DNA of 64,000 bases, from the NCBI GenBank assembly GCA_963791885.1, contig CAWBUL010000004.1, positions 620,001 to 684,000 of the forward strand. Direction: 5' to 3'. Position numbers and translations under genes: made by a program. Source of the stretch: CAVSUZ01 sp963791885 (GTDB lineage Bacteria > Pseudomonadota > Alphaproteobacteria > Acetobacterales > Acetobacteraceae). The notes under the pieces were generated by a model, which ran no database searches, had not been told where the DNA came from, and worked only from the letters and a program-made list of their open reading frames with translations. Positions 42,745 to 51,895 of this stretch are shown here, in pieces (positions within the stretch are counted from its first letter, which is position 1; the number at the start of each line of letters is the position of its first letter).

Positions 42745-44844
42745 ATGGCAGAGACCGGCAAGCCAAAAGGCATTCCCGCGGGCTACGTACAACTACGGGA
42801 AAGCGAACGCAAAGCGCCGCACACAGCGACAGTGATGGGTGACATCGATAAGCACGAGAGGTTCTCGGTAACCATCGTGCTGCGCCGTCGCAGCGACGAG
42901 CTGCCGGATTTTCATTACTTTACCCGGACGCCCCCACGGGCGCGAACGCGGTTTTCGCGCGAGGACTTTGCCAAAAAGCATGGCGCCCATCCGAACGAGA
43001 TCAAGGCGGTCGAAGAATTCGTCCGGAACAACGGCCTGACGGTCGAGAGCAGCCATCCAGCGCGGCGGCACGTCGTCGTCGAGGGAACGGCAGAACAATT
43101 CTCAAAAGCCTTCGCTGTCGATCTTAAGCGCTACCAGTTGGCGACGCCACGGCGGAAGGGTACGCGGGCGCAGCGTACCACCTATCGTGGTCGCGACGGG
43201 CATATCCACGTCCCGCACGCCTTGGCCGACAGCATCGTGGGTGTTTTCGGATTGGACAATCGTCCAATGGGCCTCAGAGAAAATTATCCCGGCGATGCCC
43301 CCGTCGCCGGCACTTTGACCGTGCAGCAGGTAGCCCAGCTCTACAAGTTTCCTGCTCCGGGCCCTAAAATCGGCAAACAAACCATTGGGATTATCGCGCC
43401 GACCGGCGGCTATGGCGGTTATCTGCAACGCGATATCGACAAAACCTACAGCGCTCTTGGCCTGACCGCGCCGCGGGTGATCCCTATTTCGGTGGACGAT
43501 GTGGCCAACAGTGCAATCGCGCTCCCTATCACCGAAGCGGCCACGAAAGGTCAGAAGGTTCTGACGCTTGCCTCGACGCGGGGCATCTTAAATGGCTCCG
43601 TCGGACAGTACACCGCGGGCGGCGTGACGTATCAGATAAAGGTCACTGCACTCACGACAACCACCGCCACCGTTGAGATCCAGGATCCGCGCACGGGGTT
43701 GTCGGGTGACGCGGGGTTCCCTTCCCATATAAACGCGGGCACGGTGATCTACTTCAACCTGGACGCGGAAACCAACCAGGACATTTGTATCTCATCTCTC
43801 GCGGCCCCAGGTGCACATATCGCGGTTTACTTTACGAACAACACCCAAAAGGGCTGGGTCGACATGATCGGCCGTGTACTGCATCCGGAGCCAGGAGATT
43901 TCCCCGCGGGAGTCAATCCTCCCTCCGTTCTCTCCTTCAGCTGGTCGATGGCCCCCGGCGACGATCCCGACGGCTTGTCGTTCCGGGGCGGCGATTGGGG
44001 AACCGGCGTTACCACCTCCGTAGTCAAGGCCATAGCGGCTGCCTTCCAGGATGCTGCCGTGCTTCAGGACGGCCCCACCATCTGCGTCTGCTCCGGCGAT
44101 ACCGGTTCCAACTGCTACGTCGGGAGCGTCGGCCGGCCCGCCCAGGGCGACGGCCACGCGCATGTTCCGTACCCGGCGAGCGATCCTTGGGTGCTTTCAG
44201 TGGGTGGCACCGCCATCGGCAAACTTCACCACGGCCAGACGAACACGTCGGCATGGGTCGAATACGCGTGGAATGAGGCGTCTCATGATCCGACCCAGCC
44301 GTGGGGAACCGGCGGTGGCGGTGTGAGCGCTTTCTTTCCGTTGCCGTCTTATCAAAGCGAGGCCGGTGTGCCGAACTCGATTAATCGCAGCATCACCAAT
44401 CCCACTCCCTCCACGGTTAGACCGCCCACTCCCTTCCAGGAAAAGGGACGTGGAGTCCCGGATGTGGCTGCAAATGCCAGCAAGAATAGCGGATATTCAG
44501 GTTTCTATCTTGGAGGGGTCTTGAGCCCCCAGCCAGGCAACGGCACCAGCGCTTCCGCTCCGCTTTGGGCCGGGCTGATCGCCATGGTCAATTCTAACCT
44601 GAAATCCAACATCGGCTTTGCCAATCCGACACTCTACAAACTCGGGCCGGATGCGTTTAATCCCGTCAATCCCCTCTGGCGCGACCCGGCCCATCCTCAC
44701 CTTGCAGAATGCCCAGCGAACAACAGCAACAATGGCATCCCCGGTTATCCGACCGGTCCAGGCTGGGACGCCTGTACCGGGTTGGGCACTCCAAACGGAA
44801 TGGCGCTCTTGCACGCCTTCCAGCGCCTCGAGAGTGGCAGTTGA
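42745..44844 (+). CDS. sedolisin/kumamolisin-like serine-carboxyl peptidase (S53)
   Basis: 699 residues. A pro-domain (about 1-190, ending VPHALADSIVGVFGLDN) precedes the catalytic domain. Catalytic set: Glu342 and Asp346 (DAETNQD, codons at 43768 and 43780), Asp452 in CSGDTGSN (oxyanion) and Ser602 in NGTSASAPL. Acid-active endopeptidases of this family are common in acidophiles. No signal peptide is visible: the start is MAETGKPKG, though family members are often secreted by other means. About 70 residues (265-335) rich in beta strands are inserted before the catalytic Glu helix. ATG follows GAGGAG. Confidence 0.9.
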   Translation: MAETGKPKGIPAGYVQLRESERKAPHTATVMGDIDKHERFSVTIVLRRRSDELPDFHYFTRTPPRARTRFSREDFAKKHGAHPNEIKAVEEFVRNNGLTVESSHPARRHVVVEGTAEQFSKAFAVDLKRYQLATPRRKGTRAQRTTYRGRDGHIHVPHALADSIVGVFGLDNRPMGLRENYPGDAPVAGTLTVQQVAQLYKFPAPGPKIGKQTIGIIAPTGGYGGYLQRDIDKTYSALGLTAPRVIPISVDDVANSAIALPITEAATKGQKVLTLASTRGILNGSVGQYTAGGVTYQIKVTALTTTTATVEIQDPRTGLSGDAGFPSHINAGTVIYFNLDAETNQDICISSLAAPGAHIAVYFTNNTQKGWVDMIGRVLHPEPGDFPAGVNPPSVLSFSWSMAPGDDPDGLSFRGGDWGTGVTTSVVKAIAAAFQDAAVLQDGPTICVCSGDTGSNCYVGSVGRPAQGDGHAHVPYPASDPWVLSVGGTAIGKLHHGQTNTSAWVEYAWNEASHDPTQPWGTGGGGVSAFFPLPSYQSEAGVPNSINRSITNPTPSTVRPPTPFQEKGRGVPDVAANASKNSGYSGFYLGGVLSPQPGNGTSASAPLWAGLIAMVNSNLKSNIGFANPTLYKLGPDAFNPVNPLWRDPAHPHLAECPANNSNNGIPGYPTGPGWDACTGLGTPNGMALLHAFQRLESGS

Positions 44845-45011
44845 TATCCCCGGGACGACAGAAGCCTGAGCAACCACTCTAATCGAGCCAGCGAAATCGT
44901 TCTAAGTCGAAGCGGTTTCGATCGTCGAACTCGACACCTTCCTCCTCCAGCAGGCGCTGCTGCAGGGCGTCACCGCCATTGCGGGTGACCCTGCCCCCAA
45001 ACTGTCCTCAC

Positions 45012-45872
45012 TCATAACCAGAATCCGTTCTGGTTGTGGTCCGTCCTGGACCGGGTTGCGAACTCGTTCGGAGTAAGTCCACGCAGGCTGGTGTGGGGCC
45101 GATGGGCATTATAGTCGGCCCGCCAAGCTTCGATGATCCTCCGGGCTGCGGGCAAGCCCTGGAAGACGTGCTCATTGAGGCATTCGTCGCGCAAGCGACC
45201 GTTCAGGCTCTCGACGAATGCGTTCTGCACTGGCTTGCCGGGGGCGATGTAGTGCCAGCCGACACCGCGATCTTGCCGCCAACTCAGCACCACATGCGAC
45301 GTCAGCTCGGTCCCGTTGTCGCTGACCACCAGCAAGGGGGCGCCGCGCCGTTCTACGATGTAATTGAGTTCGCGCACCACCCTGCGACCGGACAGCGATG
45401 TATCCACCACCAGCGCCAGGCATTCGCGGGTGAAGTCGTCCACCACCACAAGCACCCGAAAGCGGCGGCCGTCGGCCAGTACGTCGGAGACGAAGTCCAG
45501 GCTCCAGCGCTGGTTCGGACCCTGTGGCAACGTCATTGGCGCGCGCGTTCCCAAAGCCCGCTTGCGACCGCCACGCCGCCGCACAACCAGTCGTTCCTCG
45601 CGGTAGAGCCGGAACAGCTTCTTGTGATTTAGCATGATCCCTTCTCGCCGCAGCAGAATATGCAAACGCCGATATCCGAACCGGCGCCGCTCGGCCGCCA
45701 ACGCGCGGAGCCGCGTGCGAACCGCAGCGTCGCCGCCACGGCGCGATAGGTAACGGAACACCTTCGGTGCAATGCTCAGCAGCGAACAGGCACGCCGCTG
45801 CGAATAGCTCTTCTCTTCAATCGCCCAGATCACAGCTTTCCGCCGCAAGCCGGGCGTCAGAAGTTTTTTCCC
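45012..45872 (-). CDS. IS3-family transposase OrfB (copy 2)
   Basis: Same rve-type OrfB as copy 1, entered by -1 frameshift from OrfA; the DDE residues LDFVSD, VSDNGTE and RDECLNE are all present. RIIEAWRA has Ala where copy 1 has Pro; no other protein difference was noticed. Apparently intact. Confidence 0.9.
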   Translation of the reverse strand, partial: GKKLLTPGLRRKAVIWAIEEKSYSQRRACSLLSIAPKVFRYLSRRGGDAAVRTRLRALAAERRRFGYRRLHILLRREGIMLNHKKLFRLYREERLVVRRRGGRKRALGTRAPMTLPQGPNQRWSLDFVSDVLADGRRFRVLVVVDDFTRECLALVVDTSLSGRRVVRELNYIVERRGAPLLVVSDNGTELTSHVVLSWRQDRGVGWHYIAPGKPVQNAFVESLNGRLRDECLNEHVFQGLPAARRIIEAWRADYNAHRPHTSLRGLTPNEFATRSRTDHNQNGFWL

Positions 45873-46123
45873 AAGGCTTCCTTCAGCGTCGCCACATCCA
45901 GCACCGATTCCGCCAGCAGCTTCTTCAGCTTGCGGTTCTCCTCTTCCAGAGCCTTCAGTCTCTTGGCGTCCGAGATCTCCATCCCGCCGTAGCGCGATCG
46001 CCAATTGTAGAACGTCGCGTCGCTGATCCCGTGCTTGCGGCACAGCTCCGTTACCGGCAGTCCTGCCTGATGGTCTTTCAGCACACCGATGATCTGCTCC
46101 TCAGTGAACCGGCTCTTCCTCAT
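45857..46123 (-). CDS. IS3-family transposase OrfA (copy 2)
   Basis: Identical in protein sequence to copy 1 OrfA (88 residues, helix-turn-helix then zipper-like helix), with the same A AAA AAC slippery site at its end. Reads away from the ATL start toward 44986. Confidence 0.9.
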   Translation of the reverse strand: MRKSRFTEEQIIGVLKDHQAGLPVTELCRKHGISDATFYNWRSRYGGMEISDAKRLKALEEENRKLKKLLAESVLDVATLKEALGKNF

Positions 46124-46571
46124 CTTCCGTCTCCTGGCGGGAACGGACTCTAGCTCAGAGCGGGGACATTTCAGGGGGCAGGGTCACGGGAGAGCGAGTA
46201 CGACACCTCACCCTTTGCATTGACGACGCGATGCCAGGGAATGTCAGTGTTCGGATCGAGGCAGCGGAGTACGTGGCCGACAAGGCGAGAGCGCCGCGGG
46301 AGCCCGGCCATCGCAGCGACCTGGCCATAGGTGGCAACCCAACCTTTGGGAATGCGGCGGATGACTGCGCAAATCGCTGCTGTTGCGGCGTCACCTGGGG
46401 GTGGGGCGGCGAGGAGCTGTTTGCGCTTCAATGACAGCGGCGGTTTTCGTCGCCTCCGAGTTTGTCCAGCCATGCAACAAGCTAACATGGGTCGGAGCCG
46501 CGGCAAGAAACGGAGGGCGCTGACGATCGAGACAAGCCCAGATGCGGGTGCGACATCTGACGGAGCATCCT

Positions 46572-47040
46572 ATGTCCTTTCGCATCAGCGGTCTCCCGGC
46601 CCAAACGTTTTCCCACCTGTTCGTGCTCTCAGATAAGGAACTGGCGCAGCGCGGAGCCGTGCGGCGGATCGCCGATGACCGCGACCCTGGCTATCCCTGC
46701 CGCATAAGCCTGACCGATTCCCAGCCCGGTGATGAACTGCTCCTGGTGAACCATAAGCATCATGCGGTCGAACTCGCCCTATCGCATGCGCTTCGCGATC
46801 TACATACGCCGCGGGGAGGAACAGTTCGATGCTGTCGATACCGTCCCCGAACAGCTTCGCCGCCGGACGCTGGCGGTTCGGAGTTTCGACCGGTCCGGCA
46901 TGATGAACGGATACGAGATCGTGGAGGGGCACGAAGTCGAAGACGCCATCGAGCGGCTATTCGCCGATCCGCGTGCCGACTACCTGCATGTCCATTTCGC
47001 GGCGCCGGGCTGTTACGCCGCGCGCGTAGATCGGGTCTAG
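46572..47040 (+). pseudogene. DUF1203 family protein, frameshifted
   Basis: Frame 1 from ATG 46572 gives SFRISGLPAQTFSHLFVLSD, RIADDRDPGYPCRISLTDS and PGDELLLVNHKHHAVE, the N-terminal half of DUF1203. At 46770-46774 the family continues in the next frame: SPYRMRFAIYIRRGEEQFDA, then YLHVHFAAPGCYAARVDRV, ending at 47040. One extra base explains it. The whole would be about 155 residues. Function of the family is unknown. Convergent with and touching the threonine synthase gene. Confidence 0.82.
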
Positions 47041-48164
47041 CTCGGCAGCAACTCCGCAATCCGCGGCGTGGCCTTGAGGCCGCTGCCTGTCAGGACAAGC
47101 ACCGTGGTCTGCTCCGGGGTGATCGTGCCCGCCTGGAGCAGACGACGGAAGGCAGCGAGCGGCTGGGCGGCTGTGGGTTCGACATAGACCCCCATCCTCG
47201 CCAACCTCATCACCGCGTCCACGATCTCCTGCTCGGTCACCATGACGGCACCGCCACGGGTTTCGCGCAGGGCGCCGAGGACCTCAGCTAGACGTATGGG
47301 GGCGGCGATGGCGGTACCCTCGGCAATCGTGGGCTGGCTCGTCAGATCGGCCGGCACGGTGTCGTTGTTGAGGAAGGCGGCGGCGATAGGAGCGCAGTTC
47401 GCCGGCTGAACGGCGAACAGCCGGGGGATGCGGTCGGTCTGCCCGGCGCGGAGAAGTTCCGAGAAGCCGATTTCGCAGCCGAGCACGTTGGAGCCCGCTC
47501 CGCAGGGCACGATGATGTTGTCGGGCAGGGTGAAACCGAGATCTTCCCACAGCTCGTATGCCAGGGTCTTGGTGCCGTGGAGGAAAAACGGGTGCCAGTT
47601 ATGGCTGGCGTAAAAGATCTGCTCGGAGCGGCGGACGGCAGCGTCCGCCGTATCCTGCCTCGAACCGGGAATAAGTTCGAGATTGGCGCCATGAGCGCGC
47701 ATCTGCACGGTCTTGCCCGGACTGGTTGAGGCCGGAGTCATAATCGTGGCCTCGAGACCGCCCGCGGCGGCATAGGCGGCGACGGCGGCGCCCCCGTTGC
47801 CGGAGCTGTCCTCCAGAACGGCATGAATGCCTTGGGCGCGGAGCAGCGAGAGCATGACCGAGGCGCCGCGGTCCTTGAAGCTCCCCGACGGCATGATCCA
47901 CTCGCATTTGAGCAAGGCCGTCGCGCCGTCGATAGAGCGGGAAATGAGGGGTGTCAGGCCCTCGCCCATGGTGATCGGATCGTCAGGCGCGAAAGGAAGC
48001 GCGGCGCGGTAGCGCCAGAGGGAGCGCATGGACGGATCGATCTCGGCGCGGGTGAGGCCTGGGAGCGGTGTGAGGAGCAGCGGCTCATGGGCGGGACCGC
48101 ACCAGCGCGGCTGGTCGAGGGGGAAGATCGCACCGGTTCGGGGGTCCAGATAGGCAGGGGACAT
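47037..48164 (-). CDS. thrC: threonine synthase-like PLP enzyme (fold type II)
   Basis: 375 residues. PLP Lys in MPSGSFKDRGASVML, phosphate-binding DSSGNGGAAVAAYAAAGG, VPCGAGSNVLGCEIGF and VLTGSGLKATP near the end. It makes threonine from O-phosphohomoserine, or is a related beta-substituting enzyme. The ATG at 48164 begins MSPAYLDPRTG; an ATG at 48200 is also possible. Another true threonine synthase elsewhere cannot be excluded, so the symbol is tentative. Confidence 0.78.
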   Translation of the reverse strand: MSPAYLDPRTGAIFPLDQPRWCGPAHEPLLLTPLPGLTRAEIDPSMRSLWRYRAALPFAPDDPITMGEGLTPLISRSIDGATALLKCEWIMPSGSFKDRGASVMLSLLRAQGIHAVLEDSSGNGGAAVAAYAAAGGLEATIMTPASTSPGKTVQMRAHGANLELIPGSRQDTADAAVRRSEQIFYASHNWHPFFLHGTKTLAYELWEDLGFTLPDNIIVPCGAGSNVLGCEIGFSELLRAGQTDRIPRLFAVQPANCAPIAAAFLNNDTVPADLTSQPTIAEGTAIAAPIRLAEVLGALRETRGGAVMVTEQEIVDAVMRLARMGVYVEPTAAQPLAAFRRLLQAGTITPEQTTVLVLTGSGLKATPRIAELLPS

Positions 48165-48210
48165 AGCGGCAGGGTTGCCCCACTCAGCCGCCGTTAACAA
48201 CCGTCCCGAT

Positions 48211-48248
48211 AAAAGAATGACGCCGGTCAGTGGCCACTGACCGGCGTC
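48211..48248 (-). terminator. Rho-independent terminator after GST gene
   Basis: Positions 48219-48248 are a perfect 30-bp palindrome (arms GACGCCGGTCAGTGG / CCACTGACCGGCGTC). Read on the minus strand it is followed by ATTCTTTTA. This fits a strong terminator between the GST and threonine synthase genes, both on the minus strand. The stem is long enough to act in both directions. Confidence 0.65.
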
Positions 48249-48445
48249 GGATCGGGCGGCCCGAACTCAGCGCCGGGCCAATTCAGGAAAGGGTCCAATT
48301 CACGAAAGGAATGCGATGAGAGGAAGCATCATTGCAGGTTCCTACCGTGATCCTGGTGATCTTGAGGATAGAAATCAAGATCATTCGGAAGCGGTAAGGA
48401 GCTTCAGGGGCCGGACTTCGCGGCCCGATCCCTGGCCTTTCGCTT

Positions 48446-49147
48446 TCAGCCGGCGACCGCGCGCTTGGCGGAGCGGGCGAGCCCGCCGAACAGATCCAGC
48501 ATCCGTTCGCGCCACGCCCACAGCGTGGAGGCTTCGTCCAGGATCTCGAACGTGCTGACGACGCGTACCCACTGGAACGTGCCGAACAGAATATAATCGG
48601 CATAGCTTGGACCGTCGCTGCCGCCGAGCCATTCGAGATCCCCGAGTGCGATCCGCGCCGGCTCGAGCAACTTGCGCAACTCGGGAATCCGCTTGTCGCG
48701 GCCGGCCTGCACCTTCTCCAACGGAGCGCCCAGGCGTTCCTCGCGGGACTGGCGAAAATACGGCTGGTCCTTGGGATCGAGCGCGGCGAAGACGTCCGCC
48801 ACAACGCAACCGACAACTGCCGAATTGAGCACGCTGTCCGTCCACGCGTTGATGAAGTGGACGTGCGCCTGGCTGGTTTCTCCACTGAACAGGCTGGGAC
48901 GATCGTCGTAACGCTCCTCCAGATAGGACGCGATGGACCAGCTGTCGAAGACCGTTTTGTTTCCATCCTTCAGCACTGGAACACGCCCTTGGCCGGAAAA
49001 TGCGATCGCCTGCTTGTCCGTGAAGCGCCAGGGCACCGTGCGGAATACCAGGTCCTTATGTGCAAGTGCCATGCGTATTCGCCAGCAATACGGACTGAAC
49101 CGCACCGCAGTATCCGCACCTGCCAAGTCGTACAACACGATTGCCAT
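48446..49147 (-). CDS. glutathione S-transferase family protein
   Basis: 233 residues. Thioredoxin-like N-terminal domain (RFSPYCWRIRMALAHKDL with Ser/Cys near the active site; GRVPVLKDGNKTVFDSWSIASYLEE with the cis-Pro and SNAIL-like motif), then an all-helical C-terminal domain. Conjugates or reduces electrophiles with glutathione; substrate unknown. Start ATG 49147 (MAIVLYDL). Ends upstream of the palindromic terminator. Confidence 0.85.
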   Translation of the reverse strand: MAIVLYDLAGADTAVRFSPYCWRIRMALAHKDLVFRTVPWRFTDKQAIAFSGQGRVPVLKDGNKTVFDSWSIASYLEERYDDRPSLFSGETSQAHVHFINAWTDSVLNSAVVGCVVADVFAALDPKDQPYFRQSREERLGAPLEKVQAGRDKRIPELRKLLEPARIALGDLEWLGGSDGPSYADYILFGTFQWVRVVSTFEILDEASTLWAWRERMLDLFGGLARSAKRAVAG

Positions 49148-50065
49148 AATGCAATATCGCGTGTTTTCCGTTGCGGAAGCAAGCAACCGCTAGAGGTCAG
49201 CATCGCTTTCGCAGTGGGCGCAATCCCAGCGAAATTGCTGACTTGCGGTTGTGATAGGGCCGACCCGATTCGCGCGCCCGTATGAAATTCGCGCGCCCGT
49301 ATGAAACTTGAGCCCCCTTCGCGTCGGATCGAAGTTGAAAGTGCGCTTTCGGCGGAGACAACAATGCGATGGGAGGCGAGGGCGAACAACCAGAAGGACA
49401 ATGCAAAGGACGACCTTGGTCGAATTGCTCCATCCTGGAAGCCGGATGCAGGGATAGCGCTCGGATAATCGCGCACGCCCATTCGAACCTGAAGGTTCGT
49501 CGTTCATCGGGGTGCATAAAACACTGGTCGAATTCCGCACCGGCTCGATGCCCACATGTCCAGAGCGGGGGACCCACATCGCCGGGGCCTGGCAGGACCC
49601 AGCGGGTGACAGGGCGGAGCACCAAGTGGCCCCGCCGCCGGACATCAAGGCCATCGGTGATCACATTCACGCCCCGATCCACCCCTAGAGGGGTAGCGGA
49701 CTTGGTTCGAAGGGCGGTCAATGAGCCGGCAGAGGCGGGTGACGCGGATACGGCGGGCATTGTTATCGCGGTCCCGCGCGACCTGGATGGGGCACGGAGG
49801 TTTCCCGAGCCACATATCCAGAAGTCGCGATGATGGCGCGCCGCCGCAGTTAACAAATATTTACGGCTCGTCGCATATATTTTGCCATGGCGGGTTGAAG
49901 GACGCGGCGCCTGGTTTCAAAAGTGGTGTCGCAGCTCTGCTGGCTTCTCGCCGGCGGAGAAGAGAGTGATTTGGTCGTGCGGGTTTTTCGGGCAGACGGC
50001 ATATTCTCCGGTTCCGGCAGTGGGCCGGCGGCATCCCCGCCGATGGCGGGGGGGCAGCGGCGCGG
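49148..50065. other. 918-bp region without a supported gene
   Basis: Open frames exist on both strands but none shows a recognisable domain, codon pattern or convincing start. The region holds a perfect 19-bp tandem repeat at 49268-49305. Short runs such as CCCCTAGAGGGG (49683-49694) are palindromic. The GST promoter (minus) must lie near 49150-49250 and the ClC promoter (plus) near 49950-50065. It could be a degraded mobile element or lost gene. Confidence 0.6.
49268..49305. repeat. 19-bp perfect tandem duplication
   Basis: ATTCGCGCGCCCGTATGAA occurs twice without a gap. It sits 120 bp upstream of the GST start in an otherwise genic-free stretch. It could be an operator pair or slipped duplication. 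Confidence 0.85.
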
Positions 50066-51895
50066 GTGCGGGCGGAGCCGGAGCGCCCGCAGGCCGAGGT
50101 ATCACTCAAGCGGGAACGCGTCCGGCCTCACCGTCATCGCCCGCTGGGCGCGGCAGTGCTGCACGCGCCGCAAACGCTCCGGGCACTGGTCCGGACCGAC
50201 GAAGTCTGGCTGGTGGTGCTGGCCGCCTTCATCGGGGCAGCGGCCGGGGTCATCGTATTTTTAATGACCGCGGCGGCTCAGGCGGCCCACGTGGTGCTGT
50301 TCGGGATCGATTTCGACCAGCATTTGAGCGCGATACCTCACGTGAACCCGTGGGAGGCGGCACTGGTCCCCCCACTCGGGGGAATAGCGCTCGGGGTTTT
50401 CGGACTGGCCGTGGCCCGGTTCATGCCGCGGCGCGGACGCGCGGTCGACCCGATTGAAGCGAACGCGCTGTACGGCGGACGGATGTCCCTGTCCGACAGC
50501 ATCGTGGTGATGGTCCAGACAATCATCTCGAACGGGGTAGGCGCCTCCATAGGGTTGGAAGCGGGCTACACGCAGATGGGGGCCGGGATTGCATCGCGGC
50601 TGGGCCGGATGTTCCGGCTGCGGCGGAACGACATGCGGCTGATCGTGGGATGCGGTGCCGCCGGGGCCATTGCCGCGGCGTTCAATGCGCCACTGACCGG
50701 TGCTTTCTATGGCTTCGAGCTGATCATCGGCACCTATACGCTCGGCACGTTTGCGCCGGTGGCGGTGGCGTCGCTGGTCGCGGTGTCGGTCCTGCATGCG
50801 ATCGGCCGGGCGCCGTTCGATCTGTCGCTGCAGCTTCCGGCGCTGCAGGCGGAAGACTATTTGCCGATCCTGGGTCTCGGCGTGTTTTGCGCGCTGGTGG
50901 GCATTGCGATCATGCGTGCCGTGACGCTCACGGAGACGCTGTTCCGCAAAAGCCAGATCCCCGCGTGGCTGCGCCCGGGGGTGGGCGGGCTGGCGGTCGG
51001 GCTGCTGGCGCTGAACACACCGGCAGTGCTCTCGTCCGGCCACGGGGCGATCGGCTTGGTCATCACGAGCCACTGGGCCGTCTGGTGGCTGGGGCTGCTG
51101 GTCGTGATGAAGGCCCTGGCATCGGCGATCTCGATCGGTTCGGGGTTCCGCGGCGGGTTGTTCTTCGCCTCGCTGTTCCTGGGCGCGCTGGTCGGCAAGT
51201 TCTTCGGCTCCGGGCTCGCGCTCTTCGCCACGGGACATTCGGTCTCGACCGAGATCACATCGGTCGTCGGCATGAGCAGCATGGCCGTCGCGATCATCGG
51301 TGGCCCGCTGACGATGGGATTTCTGGCGTTGGAGGCGACGGGCAACCTGCCGCTGACCATCGCAGTGCTTGGGGCGTGCGTCCTGTCGTCGCTGACCGTG
51401 CGGCGGACCTTCGGCTACTCCTTCGCGACGTGGCGCTTCCATCTGCGCGGGGAGGCGATCCGCAGCGCCGTGGATATCGGCTGGATGCGCAACCTGACGG
51501 TGGGACGGATGATGCGGCGGGAGGTGCGCACGGTGCGGGCCGAGACGCCGTTGCCGACGTTCCGGCGGGATTTCCCGCTAGGATCGACGCAACGGGTGGT
51601 GGCAATCGACACCGAGGACCGCTACGTCGGGGTGGTGCTGGTGCCCGAGGCCCACGCTGACGAGATGGAAGGGCACACCGTCGGGGACGTGCTGCACTAC
51701 CAGGACGGGATGCTGCTGCCGCAGATGTCGATCAAGGAGGCGATCTCCATGTTCGAAACGGCGGAAAGCGACGCGCTCGCTGTGGTCGATGGGCCGGAGA
51801 CGCGGCACGTGATCGGGCTGCTGACAGAGCAGTATGCGCTGCGGCGATATAGCGATGAACTGGACCGCCGGCGGCGGGAGCTGTCGGGGGAGTAG
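50066..51895 (+). CDS. ClC-type chloride channel/transporter with C-terminal CBS domains
   Basis: 609 residues. About ten to twelve membrane helices (VWLVVLAAFIGAAAGVIVFLM first). The gating-glutamate segment reads GASIGLEAGYTQMGAG, keeping Glu in the GxEGP-like motif but with Ala-Gly replacing Gly-Pro. ISIGSGFRGGLFFASLFLGA and VVGMSSMAVAIIGGPLT are the later selectivity-helix motifs. Residues about 470-600 hold two CBS domains (TVGRMMRREVRTVRAETPL, LLPQMSIKEAISMFETAES), likely nucleotide-binding. GTG start at 50066 is uncertain; later starts at 50159-50200 fit the first helix equally. A Uma2 gene follows immediately. Confidence 0.85.
   Translation: MRAEPERPQAEVSLKRERVRPHRHRPLGAAVLHAPQTLRALVRTDEVWLVVLAAFIGAAAGVIVFLMTAAAQAAHVVLFGIDFDQHLSAIPHVNPWEAALVPPLGGIALGVFGLAVARFMPRRGRAVDPIEANALYGGRMSLSDSIVVMVQTIISNGVGASIGLEAGYTQMGAGIASRLGRMFRLRRNDMRLIVGCGAAGAIAAAFNAPLTGAFYGFELIIGTYTLGTFAPVAVASLVAVSVLHAIGRAPFDLSLQLPALQAEDYLPILGLGVFCALVGIAIMRAVTLTETLFRKSQIPAWLRPGVGGLAVGLLALNTPAVLSSGHGAIGLVITSHWAVWWLGLLVVMKALASAISIGSGFRGGLFFASLFLGALVGKFFGSGLALFATGHSVSTEITSVVGMSSMAVAIIGGPLTMGFLALEATGNLPLTIAVLGACVLSSLTVRRTFGYSFATWRFHLRGEAIRSAVDIGWMRNLTVGRMMRREVRTVRAETPLPTFRRDFPLGSTQRVVAIDTEDRYVGVVLVPEAHADEMEGHTVGDVLHYQDGMLLPQMSIKEAISMFETAESDALAVVDGPETRHVIGLLTEQYALRRYSDELDRRRRELSGE

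Larger units (their letters stand above)
44986..46186 (-). mobile_element. IS3-family (IS407-like) element, copy 2, inverted
   Basis: Same 1201 bp as copy 1 in reverse orientation, ends identical, flanked by a 4-bp duplication CGGG (44982-44985, 46187-46190). Both copies keep matched duplications, so no inversion between them has been fixed since insertion. Interrupts the ATL gene. Confidence 0.92.
44879..46473 (-). pseudogene. alkyltransferase-like (ATL) protein, split by IS3 copy 2
   Basis: Pieces 46473-46187 and 44981-44879 join across the insertion, counting CGGG once, to give 129 residues and TAG stop. The reconstructed sequence has GWVATYGQVAAMAGLP, RLVGHVLRCLDPNTDIPWHRVVN and a C-terminus EEEGVEFDDRNRF then LERFRWLD, as in O6-methylguanine-DNA methyltransferase-like domains. 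PWHRVV has Trp where MGMT has the acceptor Cys (PCHRV), the mark of ATL proteins that flag alkylated bases for nucleotide-excision repair. The insertion removes the last third. Met at 46506 is an alternative start. Confidence 0.88.

Noticed and set aside
46585..46932. Minus-strand frame over the DUF1203 gene
   Set aside because: Shadow of the frameshifted plus-strand gene; the plus-strand halves match one family.
49197..49856. 220-residue frame in the gene-free region
   Set aside because: No domain, no convincing start, and neighbouring frames are equally open; not supported as a gene.
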